64,000 nt of DNA from Streptomyces sp. NBC_00335 (GCF_036127095.1 NZ_CP108006.1:4340001-4404000); one strand, 5' to 3'. Shown: positions 17,143 to 27,104, counted from the stretch's first letter. The notes: generated by a model from the sequence alone, not told the origin. Numbers and translations are program-made.

Positions 17143-18609
17143 TCAGCCCTTGAGCCGTGCCATCCACGCCTCGACCTCGTCCGAGGTGCGGGGCAGACCG
17201 GCCGACAGGTTCCGGTTGCCGTCCTCGGTGACGAGGATGTCGTCCTCGATCCGGACGCCGATGCCGCGGTACTCCTGCGGCACGGTCAGGTCGTCGGCCT
17301 GGAAGTACAGACCGGGCTCGACGGTCAGGCACATCCCGGGCTCCAGCGTGCCGTCGACGTACGCCTCGGTGCGCGCGGCGGCGCAGTCGTGGACGTCCAT
17401 GCCGAGCATGTGGCCGGTGCCGTGCAGGGTCCAGCGGCGCTGCAGGCCGAGCTCCAGGACGCGCTCGACCGGGCCCTCCAGCAGGCCCCACTCGACGAGC
17501 TTCTCGGCGAGCACGTGCTGCGAGGCGTCGTGGAAGTCGCGGAACTTCGCACCCGGCTTGACGGCGGCGATGCCGGCTTCCTGGGACTCGTAGACCGCGT
17601 CGTAGATCTTGCGCTGGATGTCGGTGTACGTGCCGTTGATCGGCAGCGTGCGCGTGACGTCGGCGGTGTAGAGGGAGTGGGTCTCCACACCGGCGTCGAG
17701 CAGCAGCAGGTCGCCGGAGCGGACGTCGCCGTCGTTGCGGACCCAGTGCAGGGTGCAGGCGTGCGGACCGGCGGCGCAGATGGAGCCGTAGCCGACGTCG
17801 TTGCCCTCGACGCGGGCGCGCAGGAAGAACGTGCCCTCGATGTAGCGCTCGGAGGTGGCCTCGGCCTTGTCGAGCACCTTCACGACGTCCTCGAAGCCGC
17901 GGACGGTGGAGTCGACGGCCTTCTGCAGCTCGCCGATCTCGAACGCGTCCTTCACGGCGCGGGCCTCGGAGAGGTAGACGCGCAGCTCCTCGTCGCGCTC
18001 CTTGGTGACCTTGTCGGTCAGGGCGGTCTCGATGACGGAGTCGTGACCGCGCACGGCGCGGACCGGGCCCTCGGCCTCGGTCAGCTCCTCGGCGAGCTTA
18101 CGGACGTCCTTGGCCGGGATGCCCAGGAGCTGCTCGGCCTCCGTGAGGGAGTGGCGGCGGCCGACCCACAGCTCACCGCTGCCGGAGAGCCAGAACTCGC
18201 CGTTCTCGCGGTCGGAGCGGGGCAGCAGGTAGACGGTGGCGTGGTGGCCGGTCTCCCCCGCGGGCTCCAGGACCAGGACGCCGTTCTCGGTCTGGTCGCC
18301 GGTGAGGTACGCGTACTCGGTCGAGGCGCGGAAGGGGTACTCGGTGTCGTTCGAGCGCGTCTTCAGCCGCCCGGCGGGGACGACGAGACGCTCACCGGGG
18401 AAGCGCCGGGACAGTGCGGAGCGGCGGGCGGCGGTGTGCGCGGCCTGAGCGATCGGCTCCAGTCCGCGCAGCTCGGTGTCTGCCCAGCCCGTGCGCATGC
18501 TCGCGGCGAGCTCCTCGCTGACACCCGGGTACAGCCCGTTCTTGCGCTGCTTGTGCTTCTTCTTGGGCTGCTCTTCTTCCGGGGTCTCCGGGGTGAGCTC
18601 GTCAGCCAC
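17143..18609 (-). CDS. pepP: Xaa-Pro aminopeptidase (aminopeptidase P)
   Basis: 488 residues: charged Lys/Glu/Pro N-terminal extension (1-25), creatinase-like N-terminal domain (about 40-220), then M24B catalytic domain. The metal ligands are visible in LLLLDAGVE and SLYTADVTRT (two Asp), HGTGHMLGMDVHD (His), TVEPGLYF (Glu) and IRIED-type GVRIEDDIL (Glu). It removes N-terminal residues before proline; cytoplasmic. GTG 18609 follows GAGGAGAAGAC. Monocistronic between terminators. Confidence 0.95.
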   Translation of the reverse strand: MADELTPETPEEEQPKKKHKQRKNGLYPGVSEELAASMRTGWADTELRGLEPIAQAAHTAARRSALSRRFPGERLVVPAGRLKTRSNDTEYPFRASTEYAYLTGDQTENGVLVLEPAGETGHHATVYLLPRSDRENGEFWLSGSGELWVGRRHSLTEAEQLLGIPAKDVRKLAEELTEAEGPVRAVRGHDSVIETALTDKVTKERDEELRVYLSEARAVKDAFEIGELQKAVDSTVRGFEDVVKVLDKAEATSERYIEGTFFLRARVEGNDVGYGSICAAGPHACTLHWVRNDGDVRSGDLLLLDAGVETHSLYTADVTRTLPINGTYTDIQRKIYDAVYESQEAGIAAVKPGAKFRDFHDASQHVLAEKLVEWGLLEGPVERVLELGLQRRWTLHGTGHMLGMDVHDCAAARTEAYVDGTLEPGMCLTVEPGLYFQADDLTVPQEYRGIGVRIEDDILVTEDGNRNLSAGLPRTSDEVEAWMARLKG

Positions 18610-18768
18610 GTCTTCTCCTCAGTACGACGGACACGGACCGGGTATGGACCTCATCCATCGTATGTGTGAGCGGACGCCCCCCGACGGGTCGTGTGACAAA
18701 TCAGCTAAACCCGGCCACACCGTCACACGCCCCGCCCCCGCCCCCGCCCCCGTCTCCTCATGTCCTCG

Positions 18769-20259
18769 TCACTCGAACCGCGCCGCGAGCAGCACGATGT
18801 CCTCGGAGGCGTCCGCCGGGGAAACGGGACCGTCCCCGCCGCCGTCCGGCAGCACCGTCCGCAGGATGTGGTCGCAGATGGCGGCCGGGTCCTCGCGGAC
18901 GCTACGGGGGATCCCCGCGGCCGCGGCGTGCAGCCGCGCGTACGCCCGGTCCATCGGGTCCCCGGTGCGGCGGAGCAGCCCGTCCGTGTACAGCAGCACC
19001 GTTTCTCCCGGCGCGGGCTCGATCTCCACGCTCGGAGCCTCCCAGCAGGACAGCATGCCGAGCGGTGCGGAGAGGGTGGTCTCCACGTACTCGGTGCGCC
19101 GCTCGCCGATCAGCAGCGGCGGGGTGTGCCCGGCGCCGGCCAGGATGAGCTTCCTCCCCCGGCCGTTCGAGTTCGGGCCCCCGGCGGGCTCGCAGTAGGC
19201 GAACAGCGCGGTCGCCGAGCGCGCGGGCTCGGTCAGGCGCAGCAGCAGCTCCAGGTCGGACAGGACGGCGACGGGGTCCTCGCCCTCCATGACGGCGTAC
19301 GCCCGCAGCGAGGCGCGCAGCCGCCCCATCGCGGCGACGGCGCTCGGTCCCGAGCCGGTGACGGAGCCGACGGCCAGCCCGAGGGCGCCCTCAGGCAGCG
19401 GCAGCGCGTCGTACCAGTCGCCTCCGCCGTGCGGGCCGGTGTGGTGCCGGGCGGCGAGCTGGACCCCGGGGATCCGGGGGAGCCGGCTGGGCAGCAGTTC
19501 CTCGGCGACGGTGGCCAGGCTGGAGCGGGCGCGCTCCACCTCCAGCATCCGGGCCAGGTGCTCGGCGGCGTGCCGGACGTACAGACCGGCCAGGTCGCGC
19601 TGGCGGTCGCTGGGCTCGGCCTGTTCGTCGTAGAGCCAGACGGCCGCGCCGAGCCGGCCGGTGGCCTCGGCGGTCAGCGGCAGCGCGTAGCTGGCGGCGT
19701 AGCCGAGACGGGCGGCGACCTCGCGGTGGCGGGGGTCGACGGTGGCGCCGTACGCGTCGCCGCCGGGGCCGGCGGTCGTACCGGGCTCGGGCAGGACCTC
19801 CGAGCCGCCGTTGGCGTCGGGCAGGCCGTCGAGGATGCGGCCGTAGGAGGTGGCGCTGCGCGGCACCGTCTCGATGTGGCCGAGGTCGGCGTGGCCGAGC
19901 CCGAGGCCGATCGTGGTGGTGGGGCCGAGTCCGTCGGAGGGCTCCAGGACGATCAGGCCGCGACGGGCGCCCACGAGGGCCGCACCCGCCCGCAGGAACT
20001 CCTGGAGGGAGGCGGTGAGGTCACTGGCGCGGGCGAGCCGCTCGGTGAGCTCGTGGAGGGTGGTGAGGTCGGAGACCATGCCCGCGAGGCGGTCCTGAAT
20101 GACCGAGCTCGCGGCGGGGCCCTGCGCCGGTGTGTGGACCGTTCGCGGGCTCGTCGATGTGGACACGGCCGTGGGCGCCGGTGTGGGCGCCACAGTGTGC
20201 GGGGACGCTGTGACAGCTGGATCGATTCCAGCCACTTTCGGCAGATGCGGGGCGCTCAT
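18769..20259 (-). CDS. GAF-SpoIIE (PP2C-type) serine/threonine phosphatase
   Basis: 496 residues. After a Pro/Thr-rich N-terminus (1-45) come a leucine-rich helical segment and a GAF-like sensor domain (about 60-260), then a SpoIIE/RsbU phosphatase domain (about 280-496) with GGGDWYDALPL, VGSVTGSGPSAVA and LLYTDGLLRR. The family dephosphorylates anti-anti-sigma factors; the usual GDVxGxG is GSVTGSG here, so one metal Asp may be replaced. Start ATG 20259 after GGAAAGG; the frame runs 104 codons further upstream without recognisable content. No antagonist gene adjoins. Confidence 0.88.
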   Translation of the reverse strand: MSAPHLPKVAGIDPAVTASPHTVAPTPAPTAVSTSTSPRTVHTPAQGPAASSVIQDRLAGMVSDLTTLHELTERLARASDLTASLQEFLRAGAALVGARRGLIVLEPSDGLGPTTTIGLGLGHADLGHIETVPRSATSYGRILDGLPDANGGSEVLPEPGTTAGPGGDAYGATVDPRHREVAARLGYAASYALPLTAEATGRLGAAVWLYDEQAEPSDRQRDLAGLYVRHAAEHLARMLEVERARSSLATVAEELLPSRLPRIPGVQLAARHHTGPHGGGDWYDALPLPEGALGLAVGSVTGSGPSAVAAMGRLRASLRAYAVMEGEDPVAVLSDLELLLRLTEPARSATALFAYCEPAGGPNSNGRGRKLILAGAGHTPPLLIGERRTEYVETTLSAPLGMLSCWEAPSVEIEPAPGETVLLYTDGLLRRTGDPMDRAYARLHAAAAGIPRSVREDPAAICDHILRTVLPDGGGDGPVSPADASEDIVLLAARFE

Positions 20260-20783
20260 GGCGTCCGCCTTTCCAGCTGGTGCGATTCGCCATATAGCAT
20301 CGCAAACCCCCAGATCATGCTGCGCCGCTATCAATGGATCCACATCTACACGCACACGAGGAGCGATGTCCAGCATTGCCCAGGTGGGAATCCTGGTGTC
20401 CGTGGGACGGCAACTCACTGTTCGGTCAGGGCTAGAACTTGGCCGGAAAATGCGGGAAGCGGGCGGTTTTTGCGGTCGACTGGGCGAGTCAGTCGGCCGG
20501 TCCGGGTACGTAATCCGTTGCACCCGGGGAGAGTTGGCGCAGTCCGGTGCCCGCCGGGAACCGTCGGGCACGGCCCGTCGTCCCCATCGACGAGAGCCGT
20601 CCCCCGCGCGGCCCCGGGTCGCGTACCGCCCCCGACGGACGTTTCATGGACCCGTAAGAAAACTGCACGAACCGTGTGAACCTGCTTCAGGCGGACAGTG
20701 ACGCGAAACGTGCACGTGTGGTGAACCACCGCTTACATGGTGTGATGTGGCCCTCGGCGTTCAACGGAAAGGAACGAGCGCTC
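20260..20783. promoter_or_regulatory. Divergent intergenic region (524 bp)
   Basis: Separates the minus-strand phosphatase from the plus-strand Prim-Pol-like gene and should hold both promoters. It is less G/C-rich than its surroundings near 20270-20350. I see no tRNA, riboswitch-like fold or strong palindrome. TGTGGACAC (a DnaA-box-like word) lies nearby at 20158-20166 but within the phosphatase gene. Confidence 0.3.
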
Positions 20784-21482
20784 ATGCGCGAGATCCTCGG
20801 AAGGCGTCTCCAGCGGCTCCGTAATCGCTTGCAATCCCTGCGTCCCGCCCCGCCGCAGGGTGATGCGCCGGCTCTTCTCGAAGCGGCGCTGACCTGCGCC
20901 AACATCTGGAACTGGCCCGTGTTGCCGGGCGTCGGACGCTCCGGCGCCGACAGTTCCCGGTGCGCCTGCCCCGACCCCGACTGCGTCGTGCCCGGCGCGC
21001 ACCCCTTCGATCCCGGGCTGCTCGCGGCCACCACCGACCCCCGGATGGTGTCCTGGTGGTGGGCCAACCGGGCGGGTGCCCCGATCCTGCTGGCCACCGG
21101 CGGGAGCGCGCCCTGCGCGGTGAGCCTGCCCGCCGCGGCGGCCGCGCGTGCCGTCGTACGACTGGACGCCGAGGGGATGCGGCTCGGGCCGATCGTGGCC
21201 ACCCCCACGCGGTGGTCGCTGCTCGTGGCGCCGTACTCGCTGGAGCGGCTCGGCGAGATCCTCTACGCCAAGGACCACGTGCCCTCCTCGCTGCGTTTCC
21301 ACGGCGAGGGCGGCTACTTGCTGCTGCCACCCTCCACCGCGATCGACGGTGGCCAGGTCCGGTGGGAGCGCGAGCCCGCGGGTGCCGGAGAGATCTGGCT
21401 GCCCGAGGTGGAGGCGGTCGTGGACGCACTGGTGGAGGCGAGCAGCGGAGCCCCGGGCGGCGGAAGCCGGCTCGCGTACTGA
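20784..21482 (+). CDS. Bifunctional DNA primase/polymerase N-terminal domain protein, catalytic acids apparently lost
   Basis: 232 residues matching the start of actinobacterial Prim-Pol domain proteins (AEP superfamily): LLEAALTCANIWNWPVLPG, then the cysteine-containing CPDPDCVVPGAHPFDPGLL, then WWANRAGAPILLATGG. In active members a DxD pair follows the last strand; here the text is APCAVSLPAAAA, without acidic residues, and no helicase or other domain follows. So it may be a regulatory or structural relic. I start at ATG 20784, with AAAGGA 12 bases before; the frame opens at 20676. In-frame earlier ATGs are possible. Stand-alone gene. Confidence 0.8.
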   Translation: MREILGRRLQRLRNRLQSLRPAPPQGDAPALLEAALTCANIWNWPVLPGVGRSGADSSRCACPDPDCVVPGAHPFDPGLLAATTDPRMVSWWWANRAGAPILLATGGSAPCAVSLPAAAAARAVVRLDAEGMRLGPIVATPTRWSLLVAPYSLERLGEILYAKDHVPSSLRFHGEGGYLLLPPSTAIDGGQVRWEREPAGAGEIWLPEVEAVVDALVEASSGAPGGGSRLAY

Positions 21483-21613
21483 TGGGCGCGTACCCCGCGT
21501 ACTGACGCCCGTGCACTGACGGATCACTCGTACGGGTGCCAGCGAGACGAGTTTCCAAGGGAATTGGGCGCGGGGATCTCCGTGCCCCATTCCCGCATCG
21601 CTATCTTCGGCGA

Positions 21614-22300
21614 ATGAATCTCCGCCTGATCGGTATCGGCGCCGGTGTGTTGATCATCTTGTCGCTCCCGTTGGCGGGGGCGATCGCCGGGCCGGATTTC
21701 GCCGGTCAGAGCGACGGAAAGGGAGGCGGGCTGCTCTCCACCTTCGGCCTCGGTCACCCGGCCCAGGGAGATACGGGGTCCTCGGACTCCAAGGCCTCCG
21801 AGAAATCCGGGGCCTCCGAGGACTCCGGGGGCTCCGAGAAGTCCGGGGGCTCGGCCGATCCGGGCGGCTCGGGGGCGAGTTCCGCCTCCGGCCGGTCCCG
21901 TACGCCGGCCCCCGCCGCGGCGCCGGCCCGCCCGGGCCCGGCCGAACAGCCGCGCACGGACGCCCGCTGCGGACCCGAACTGTCCTCCCCGCAGGGGGTG
22001 GAGGCGCAGACGTGCGTCCTGTCGGGCGAGGGCCGGACGTGGGGGCGCAGCTACTACCGGAACACCAGCGGCCGCGCGCTCGACGCGGTGCTCACGGTGA
22101 TGGGTCCGGCGGGGCGTACGGTGCAGATCCGCTGCGCGGTCGGCGCGGGCGACGAACCGGGGTTGTGCGAAACGCCGCGGGAGGAGTCGGCCGGGGTCCC
22201 GGGGGACTACTCGGCCGTAGCGGAATTTGCAGTTCCGGATGATGAAGGAGCCCTGCTCCTGCGGTCCGGGAGCAACTCACCGGTACCGGGTGACGGTTGA
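21614..22300 (+). CDS. Secreted or membrane-anchored protein with Ser/Gly/Glu/Lys repeats
   Basis: 228 residues, not a recognised family. An N-terminal hydrophobic helix (4-26, LIGIGAGVLIILSLPLAGAIA) is a signal peptide or anchor. Residues about 55-100 are a low-complexity linker of degenerate SEKSGGS/SEDSGGS units, then a Pro/Ala stretch, then a C-terminal domain (130-228) with four Cys (CGPEL, CVLSG, IRCAV, LCETP) likely forming two disulfides outside the cell. ATG 21614 chosen over the frame opening at 21536 because it starts directly before the helix. A strong terminator follows. Confidence 0.8.
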   Translation: MNLRLIGIGAGVLIILSLPLAGAIAGPDFAGQSDGKGGGLLSTFGLGHPAQGDTGSSDSKASEKSGASEDSGGSEKSGGSADPGGSGASSASGRSRTPAPAAAPARPGPAEQPRTDARCGPELSSPQGVEAQTCVLSGEGRTWGRSYYRNTSGRALDAVLTVMGPAGRTVQIRCAVGAGDEPGLCETPREESAGVPGDYSAVAEFAVPDDEGALLLRSGSNSPVPGDG

Positions 22301-22320
22301 GCGTCACCGGAAAATCAAGG

Positions 22321-22360
22321 GCCCGGTCGCTGGCGACGGGGGATGCACCAGCGACCGGGC
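22321..22360. terminator. Hairpin terminator after 21614-22300
   Basis: Perfect 13-bp inverted repeat GCCCGGTCGCTGG (22321-22333) and CCAGCGACCGGGC (22348-22360) with a 14-base loop, 20 bp after the stop. Confidence 0.85.
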
Positions 22361-22541
22361 TACAAGAACCGTAACAAGAGATCGCCTGTTCGCAAATTCG
22401 ATCTCTGATATTCGGACACCGATTTGCAGGCGATTAGCGGGAGTTGTGACTCCGGTCACCGGTGAGCGGTCACCGCTGACCCTCCCGCTGACCCGCCCGC
22501 GGTCCCTCGTGGCCGGCCCGCGAACGGGCCGGCCAACCCGG

Positions 22542-23516
22542 TCAGCTGAGCGTGACCTGGCGGTTGGTGAGGCCACCGCGGGCGCGGCGCTCCTCCGTGG
22601 TCAGCGGCGCGTCCGTCGCGAGGGCCGCGGCGAGCCGCTCCGCGAGCTCGGCCGCGGGCTTCTCCACGTCCTCGGCCGAGACTCCGGTCGGCAGGTCCCA
22701 GACGGGGACCATCAGGCCGTGGGCGCGGAAGGAGCCGACCAGCTTGGTGCCCTCGCCGAGCGAGGACGTGCCCGCGGCGGACAGCCGCGCGAGCGCGTCG
22801 AGCAGCTTCTCCTCGGGGTGCGGCATGACCCAGCGCAGGTGGTTCTTGTCCGGGGTCTCGCACCAGTAGGCGGCATCCACGCCGGTCAGCTTGACGGTCG
22901 GGATGGCGGCGGCGTTGGCGCGCTCCAGCGAGGCGGCGATCTCCGGGGAGGCGTTCTGGGCGCTCTCCGCTTCCGGAATCCAGAATTCGAACCCGCTGTG
23001 GACAACCGGCTCGAAACCGCCGTCCACGGACAGGAGATCCTGAAGTCGCGGACCCTCGGCCGGAACCCGGCGGGCCGCGACGACGGTGCCGGGCTCGGCG
23101 ACGAGCGCGCGCTCCAGGGTGTCGGCCATGTCCCGGGCGAGGTCGCCGCTGGTCGAGTCGTTCTGCAGGCCGAGCAGGACGGAGCCGTCCTCGCGGCGCA
23201 GAGCCGGCGAGGCCAGCGGGAGTACGGTCACCAGCGTGACGGAGGGGACGCCCTCGGGCAGTCCGCCCTTGAGGGTGAGCGGCACGGTGGCAGCGGGGAC
23301 GAGCTCGCGCAGCGCCACCCAGTCGCACTCGCCGGGCAGGCCCTCGAACGGCCGCGCCACGTGCTCGGTGACGGCGTGGGCGGCGGCCGCGCCGTGGCAG
23401 GCCTTGTAACGGCGCCCGGATCCGCAGGGGCAGGGCTCGCGGGCGCCCACCACCGGGATCTCCCCGTTGTTGAGCTGCGGCTTTGCGGACTTCGCGGCGG
23501 GGCGCTTCTTGGCCAT
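22542..23516 (-). CDS. DUF5926-type protein with N-terminal SEC-C zinc motif
   Basis: 324 residues. After a basic start ([17 protein letters not shown]) comes a SEC-C motif, [14 protein letters not shown] (about 30-43), the zinc finger also found at the C-terminus of SecA; the rest (45-324) is an actinobacterial domain of unknown function I associate with DUF5926. Automatic annotation often calls it preprotein translocase SecA because of the motif, but there is no SecA motor. ATG 23516 follows GGAGACACCCACG. A consensus DnaA-box word (22997-23005) occurs inside the gene and is probably chance. Confidence 0.85.
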   Translation of the reverse strand: MAKKRPAAKSAKPQLNNGEIPVVGAREPCPCGSGRRYKACHGAAAAHAVTEHVARPFEGLPGECDWVALRELVPAATVPLTLKGGLPEGVPSVTLVTVLPLASPALRREDGSVLLGLQNDSTSGDLARDMADTLERALVAEPGTVVAARRVPAEGPRLQDLLSVDGGFEPVVHSGFEFWIPEAESAQNASPEIAASLERANAAAIPTVKLTGVDAAYWCETPDKNHLRWVMPHPEEKLLDALARLSAAGTSSLGEGTKLVGSFRAHGLMVPVWDLPTGVSAEDVEKPAAELAERLAAALATDAPLTTEERRARGGLTNRQVTLS

Positions 23517-23671
23517 CGTGGGTGTCTCCCGGTTGCGGCGGTACGGCGTCGGTCTGGGCGCGAGCCTAGCCGTTCGTGCCGCCACAACCGGTGGGGTGCG
23601 GCCGGAAGCACGGTCGGCGTGCGCTCCCGGACGGCCGCCATCCGTCCACCCGCGGTCGAGGACCGGTCGGA

Positions 23672-24187
23672 TCAGGTATCCAGATCGTCGAAGGCCGTAC
23701 TGAAATCGATCGCAGGGGGCGCAACGCGCGTAGCGAAATCCTCGTGCCGGGTCCCACAGGCAACGATCGCCCAGACGGTGACCTCACCCGCCGCTCCGTC
23801 CCGGACACCCCAGTCCTGGGCCAGGGCGCTGATGATGTTCAGCCCCCGCCCGCCCCGCGCGGTGACCGAGGGCTTGGCCGGGATGGGACGGGTGGGCCCG
23901 CCGCCGTCCGTGACCTCGACCGTCAGCCGCCCCGCCTTGTCGACGCGCCATGACGCGTGTATCCCGCCGTCCCCGATCTCCCGCGCGCCCAGCGGTCTGC
24001 CGTGCCGGCAGGCGTTGCTGAGCAGTTCGGAAAGGATCAGTACGGCGTCATCCACGATCGATTCGGACAATCCGCTGATGCGCAACTGCTCGCGCATCCG
24101 GTGCCTCGCCTCGCCCACGCCCGCAGGACCATGGGACACGTCCATGCACGACGACGTGGGCACTTCTTGTGCCACCATCAACGCCAC
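23672..24187 (-). CDS. ATP-binding regulatory protein (HATPase_c_2, RsbW-like)
   Basis: 171-residue single-domain GHKL ATPase: N-box [14 protein letters not shown]1-like VTDGGGP, and [12 protein letters not shown]. This is the stand-alone family common in Streptomyces, thought to regulate sigma factors or phosphatases. I chose GTG 24187 because AAGGAGG (complement of 24196-24202) lies eight bases upstream; two ATGs (24178, 24214) and a longer frame to 24349 are less well placed. It lies alone, upstream of the SEC-C gene. Confidence 0.85.
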   Translation of the reverse strand: MALMVAQEVPTSSCMDVSHGPAGVGEARHRMREQLRISGLSESIVDDAVLILSELLSNACRHGRPLGAREIGDGGIHASWRVDKAGRLTVEVTDGGGPTRPIPAKPSVTARGGRGLNIISALAQDWGVRDGAAGEVTVWAIVACGTRHEDFATRVAPPAIDFSTAFDDLDT

Positions 24188-24358
24188 CCCCGGAACCTCC
24201 TTAGCCCCACGCATGGTCTGGATGCCCCAATGGCCTGGACCGGAAACCGCCGGACCGGCGCCCTCTGACGCATTCGCGGCGACCGAACGCGCAGTGGATG
24301 CGCCGGTGCACACCCTGTAACGGATGTGTCGCCTGTGACGGGTGCGCAAAGTGGGATG

Positions 24359-25159
24359 TCAGCGGCCCAGCTGTGACAAAACCTGTCGCGGCCTGTTCGT
24401 GATGATCGCTTCCACGCCTAGATCAGCGCAGAGCTGAACATCTTCAGGATCGTTCACGGTCCACACGTGAACGGAATGCCCGGCGGCCTGAAGTTTGCGG
24501 ATGAAGCCCGGGTGGTTGCGGACGATCCGCATCCCCGGTCCCGCGATCCGCACGCCGGCCGGCAGCCGGCCGTCCCGCATCCGTGGCGAGATGAACTGCA
24601 TCAGGTAGACGGTCGGGACCGTCGGCACGGCCGCCCGCATCCGGTGCAGGGAGCGCGCGGAGAAGCTCATCACCCGGACCGGGTGCGGCCCCTCGGCGGG
24701 CGGGGCGTCCAGTGCGAAGCGCTTGAGGAGGAAGAGCAGCCGCTCCTCCACCTGTCCGGCCCAGCGGGTGGGGTGCTTCGTCTCGATCGCCAGCTGTACC
24801 GGCCGCCCGGCGTCCGCGACCAGCTCCAGCAGCCGCTCCAGGGTGAGTACGGAGGTCCGCTCGGGGTCCGCGTCCCAGTCGGGAGACTCCTCCCGGTCCT
24901 TCCACGAGCCGAAGTCCAGGGCGGCGAGATCGGCCAGCTCCAGGGCGGAGACGGCGCCGCGGCCGTTCGAGGTGCGGTTCACCCGCCGGTCGTGGACCAG
25001 GACCAGATGGCCGTCCGCCGTGAGCCGGACGTCGCATTCGAGGGCGTCGGCCCCGTCCTCGATGGCCTTGCGGTAGGCGGCCAGCGTGTGTTCGGGGGCA
25101 TCCTCCGAGGCGCCGCGGTGGGCGACGACCTGGATGGAGCGCGGCGTTGCGTGGGTCAC
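24359..25159 (-). CDS. Glycerophosphodiester phosphodiesterase
   Basis: 266-residue GDPD TIM barrel: VVAHRGASEDAPEHTLAAY (first catalytic His and Arg), ALECDVRLT (metal Glu/Asp), LVHD (second His), later IETK, and terminal VHVWTVN / GVEAIITNRP. No signal peptide is evident, so it is probably cytoplasmic and recycles deacylated phospholipids to glycerol-3-phosphate. GTG 25159. Confidence 0.94.
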   Translation of the reverse strand: MTHATPRSIQVVAHRGASEDAPEHTLAAYRKAIEDGADALECDVRLTADGHLVLVHDRRVNRTSNGRGAVSALELADLAALDFGSWKDREESPDWDADPERTSVLTLERLLELVADAGRPVQLAIETKHPTRWAGQVEERLLFLLKRFALDAPPAEGPHPVRVMSFSARSLHRMRAAVPTVPTVYLMQFISPRMRDGRLPAGVRIAGPGMRIVRNHPGFIRKLQAAGHSVHVWTVNDPEDVQLCADLGVEAIITNRPRQVLSQLGR

Positions 25160-25405
25160 CGGCTCATGGTGCCACCGGGAGGGGCCCGGATGTCGGGGAG
25201 AGCCCTCCAGACGCTTGTGGGTGCTTCTGGGGATGCGCCCGAAATGTCGGAGATAAAGGATGGGGGAGACTCACAGGTCCGGCTTACAGTGCTCTGACGG
25301 GTCATGGGAAAGGCTTTGCCCAGGAACTTGTACGGCACGTCGAACGTTCAGTCGGACCGATATCGCCCGTATTTCTGAAGCCGTGTGTGACGAGGAGACA
25401 GCGCT

Positions 25406-26986
25406 GTGAGCACCGAGAACGAGGGCACCGCGGCCCCGACGCCCCCCGCGGCTCCGCCCGTACCCCCGGTGGCCGCGCCCGTCGACGCCGCGCCCGCTGC
25501 CCCCGTCGCGCCGCCCGCGCCCGCGCCCGTGGAGCCGGTGACGCAGCAGTTGCCGCCGACGCCCGCGCCCGGCGCCGAGCCGACCCAGCAGCTCCCCCAC
25601 ACCCCGGCGGCGCAGCCCGCCGCTGCCGTCCAGCCTCCGGCCCCGGCTCCGGCTCCCGCATATGCCGAGAACCCGGTCCCGCCGGTCACCCCGGCGTACG
25701 CCGAGGCTCCCGCTGCTGCCTACGCCCAGGCCCCCGCGCCGCAGGCGATGGGCGCCGAGGGCTGGCCTCCCCCGCCGCCCGCGGCCCCGGCGTACGGGGC
25801 CGGCGACGGCCAGGGCGGTGGCGGCTGGGGCGTGCCCCTGGCCACCGACGGCGCACCGCAGCCCAAGCGGAAGGGCAAGGGCGGCATGATCGCGGGCGTC
25901 CTCGCGGCGGCGCTCCTCGCGGGCGGCGTAGGCGGCGGCGTCGGCTACTGGGCGGCCGACCGGAGCGCCAACGGCTCCGGCTCCACCACGGTCAGCGCGG
26001 GCAACACGCCCAAGGAGCTCAAGCGCGATCCGGGCTCCGTCGCGGGCCTGGCCGCAGGCGCGCTGCCCAGCGTCGTCACCATCGAGGCCTCGGCCGGCGA
26101 CGGCGAGGGCGGCACCGGCACCGGGTTCGTCTACGACCAGCAGGGCCACATCCTCACGAACAACCACGTGGTGGCCTCCGCGGCCAACGGCGGCAAGCTC
26201 AGCGCGACCTTCTCCGACGGCAAGAAGTACGAGGCCGAGGTCGTCGGCCGGGCCCAGGGGTACGACGTCGCCGTCATCAAGCTGAAGAACCCGCCGTCCG
26301 GGCTCAAGCCGCTGCCCCTCGGCGACTCCGACAAGGTCGCCGTCGGCGACTCGACCATCGCGATCGGCGCTCCGTTCGGCCTGTCCAACACGGTCACCAC
26401 CGGCATCGTCAGCGCCAAGAACCGCCCGGTCGCCTCGGGCGACGGCTCCAGCGGCAAGAACTCGTACATGAGCGCCCTCCAGACGGACGCCTCGATCAAC
26501 CCGGGCAACTCCGGCGGTCCGCTGCTCGACGGCCGCGGCGCGGTCATCGGCATCAACTCCGCGATCCAGTCGGCCGGCAACGGCGGCTTCGGCGGCGGCC
26601 AGGCCGGCTCCATCGGCCTCGGTTTCGCGATCCCGGTCAACCAGGCGAAGAACGTCGCCGAATCGCTGATCAAGACGGGCAAGCCGGTCTACCCGGTGAT
26701 CTCGGTCTCCGTGGACCTCGCGGCCAAGACCGACGGCGCGAAGATCTCCGAGTCGGGTGCCTCGGCCAGCGAGCTGGTCGACCCGAACGGCCCGGCGGGC
26801 AAGGCGGGGCTGAAGCCCGGCGACATCATCACCGAGCTCGGCGGCAAGCCGATCGACAGCGGCCCGACCCTGATCAGCGAGATCTGGACGTACAAGCCGG
26901 GTGACACGGTGAAGCTGACCTACCTGCGCGGTGGCAAGCCGACCACGGTGGACATCACGCTCGGCTCCCGGGTCGGCGACAAGTAG
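25406..26986 (+). CDS. HtrA/DegP-like serine protease with PDZ domain
   Basis: 526 residues. The first 155 residues are a cytoplasmic Pro/Ala/Gln-rich tail; a membrane anchor lies near 159-181 (MIAGVLAAALLAGGVGGGVGYW). The S1C protease domain has His in LTNNHVV, Asp in GYDVAVIKL and Ser in GNSGGPLLD. A single PDZ domain follows (about 430-515). It degrades or refolds damaged exported proteins. GTG 25406 follows CGAGGAGA. Promoter in the 246 bp upstream; no two-component partner adjoins. Confidence 0.95.
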   Translation: MSTENEGTAAPTPPAAPPVPPVAAPVDAAPAAPVAPPAPAPVEPVTQQLPPTPAPGAEPTQQLPHTPAAQPAAAVQPPAPAPAPAYAENPVPPVTPAYAEAPAAAYAQAPAPQAMGAEGWPPPPPAAPAYGAGDGQGGGGWGVPLATDGAPQPKRKGKGGMIAGVLAAALLAGGVGGGVGYWAADRSANGSGSTTVSAGNTPKELKRDPGSVAGLAAGALPSVVTIEASAGDGEGGTGTGFVYDQQGHILTNNHVVASAANGGKLSATFSDGKKYEAEVVGRAQGYDVAVIKLKNPPSGLKPLPLGDSDKVAVGDSTIAIGAPFGLSNTVTTGIVSAKNRPVASGDGSSGKNSYMSALQTDASINPGNSGGPLLDGRGAVIGINSAIQSAGNGGFGGGQAGSIGLGFAIPVNQAKNVAESLIKTGKPVYPVISVSVDLAAKTDGAKISESGASASELVDPNGPAGKAGLKPGDIITELGGKPIDSGPTLISEIWTYKPGDTVKLTYLRGGKPTTVDITLGSRVGDK

Positions 26987-27044
26987 CCGCCGGCCGCCGC
27001 GCACCACGCAGTCCGGCGGCGGCAGGACCAACTGGCTTGATGGT

Positions 27045-27080
27045 GAGGGGCCGTAGGCGCGATTGTGCCTGCGGCCCCTC
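27045..27080 (+). terminator. Hairpin terminator after the HtrA gene
   Basis: Arms GAGGGGCCGTAGGC (27045-27058) and GCCTGCGGCCCCTC (27067-27080), 14 pairs with one G-U, 8-base loop. It sits between the HtrA stop and the LysR GTG. Confidence 0.8.
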
Positions 27081-27104
27081 CCAACGTCCGCTTATGCTTC
27101 AACC

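Noticed and set aside
22997..23005. Consensus DnaA box TGTGGACAA in the SEC-C gene
   Set aside because: Single copy inside a coding region with no neighbours; expected by chance or codon use.
22542..23516. SecA translocase
   Set aside because: Only the short SEC-C zinc motif is shared; no ATPase motor motifs are present.
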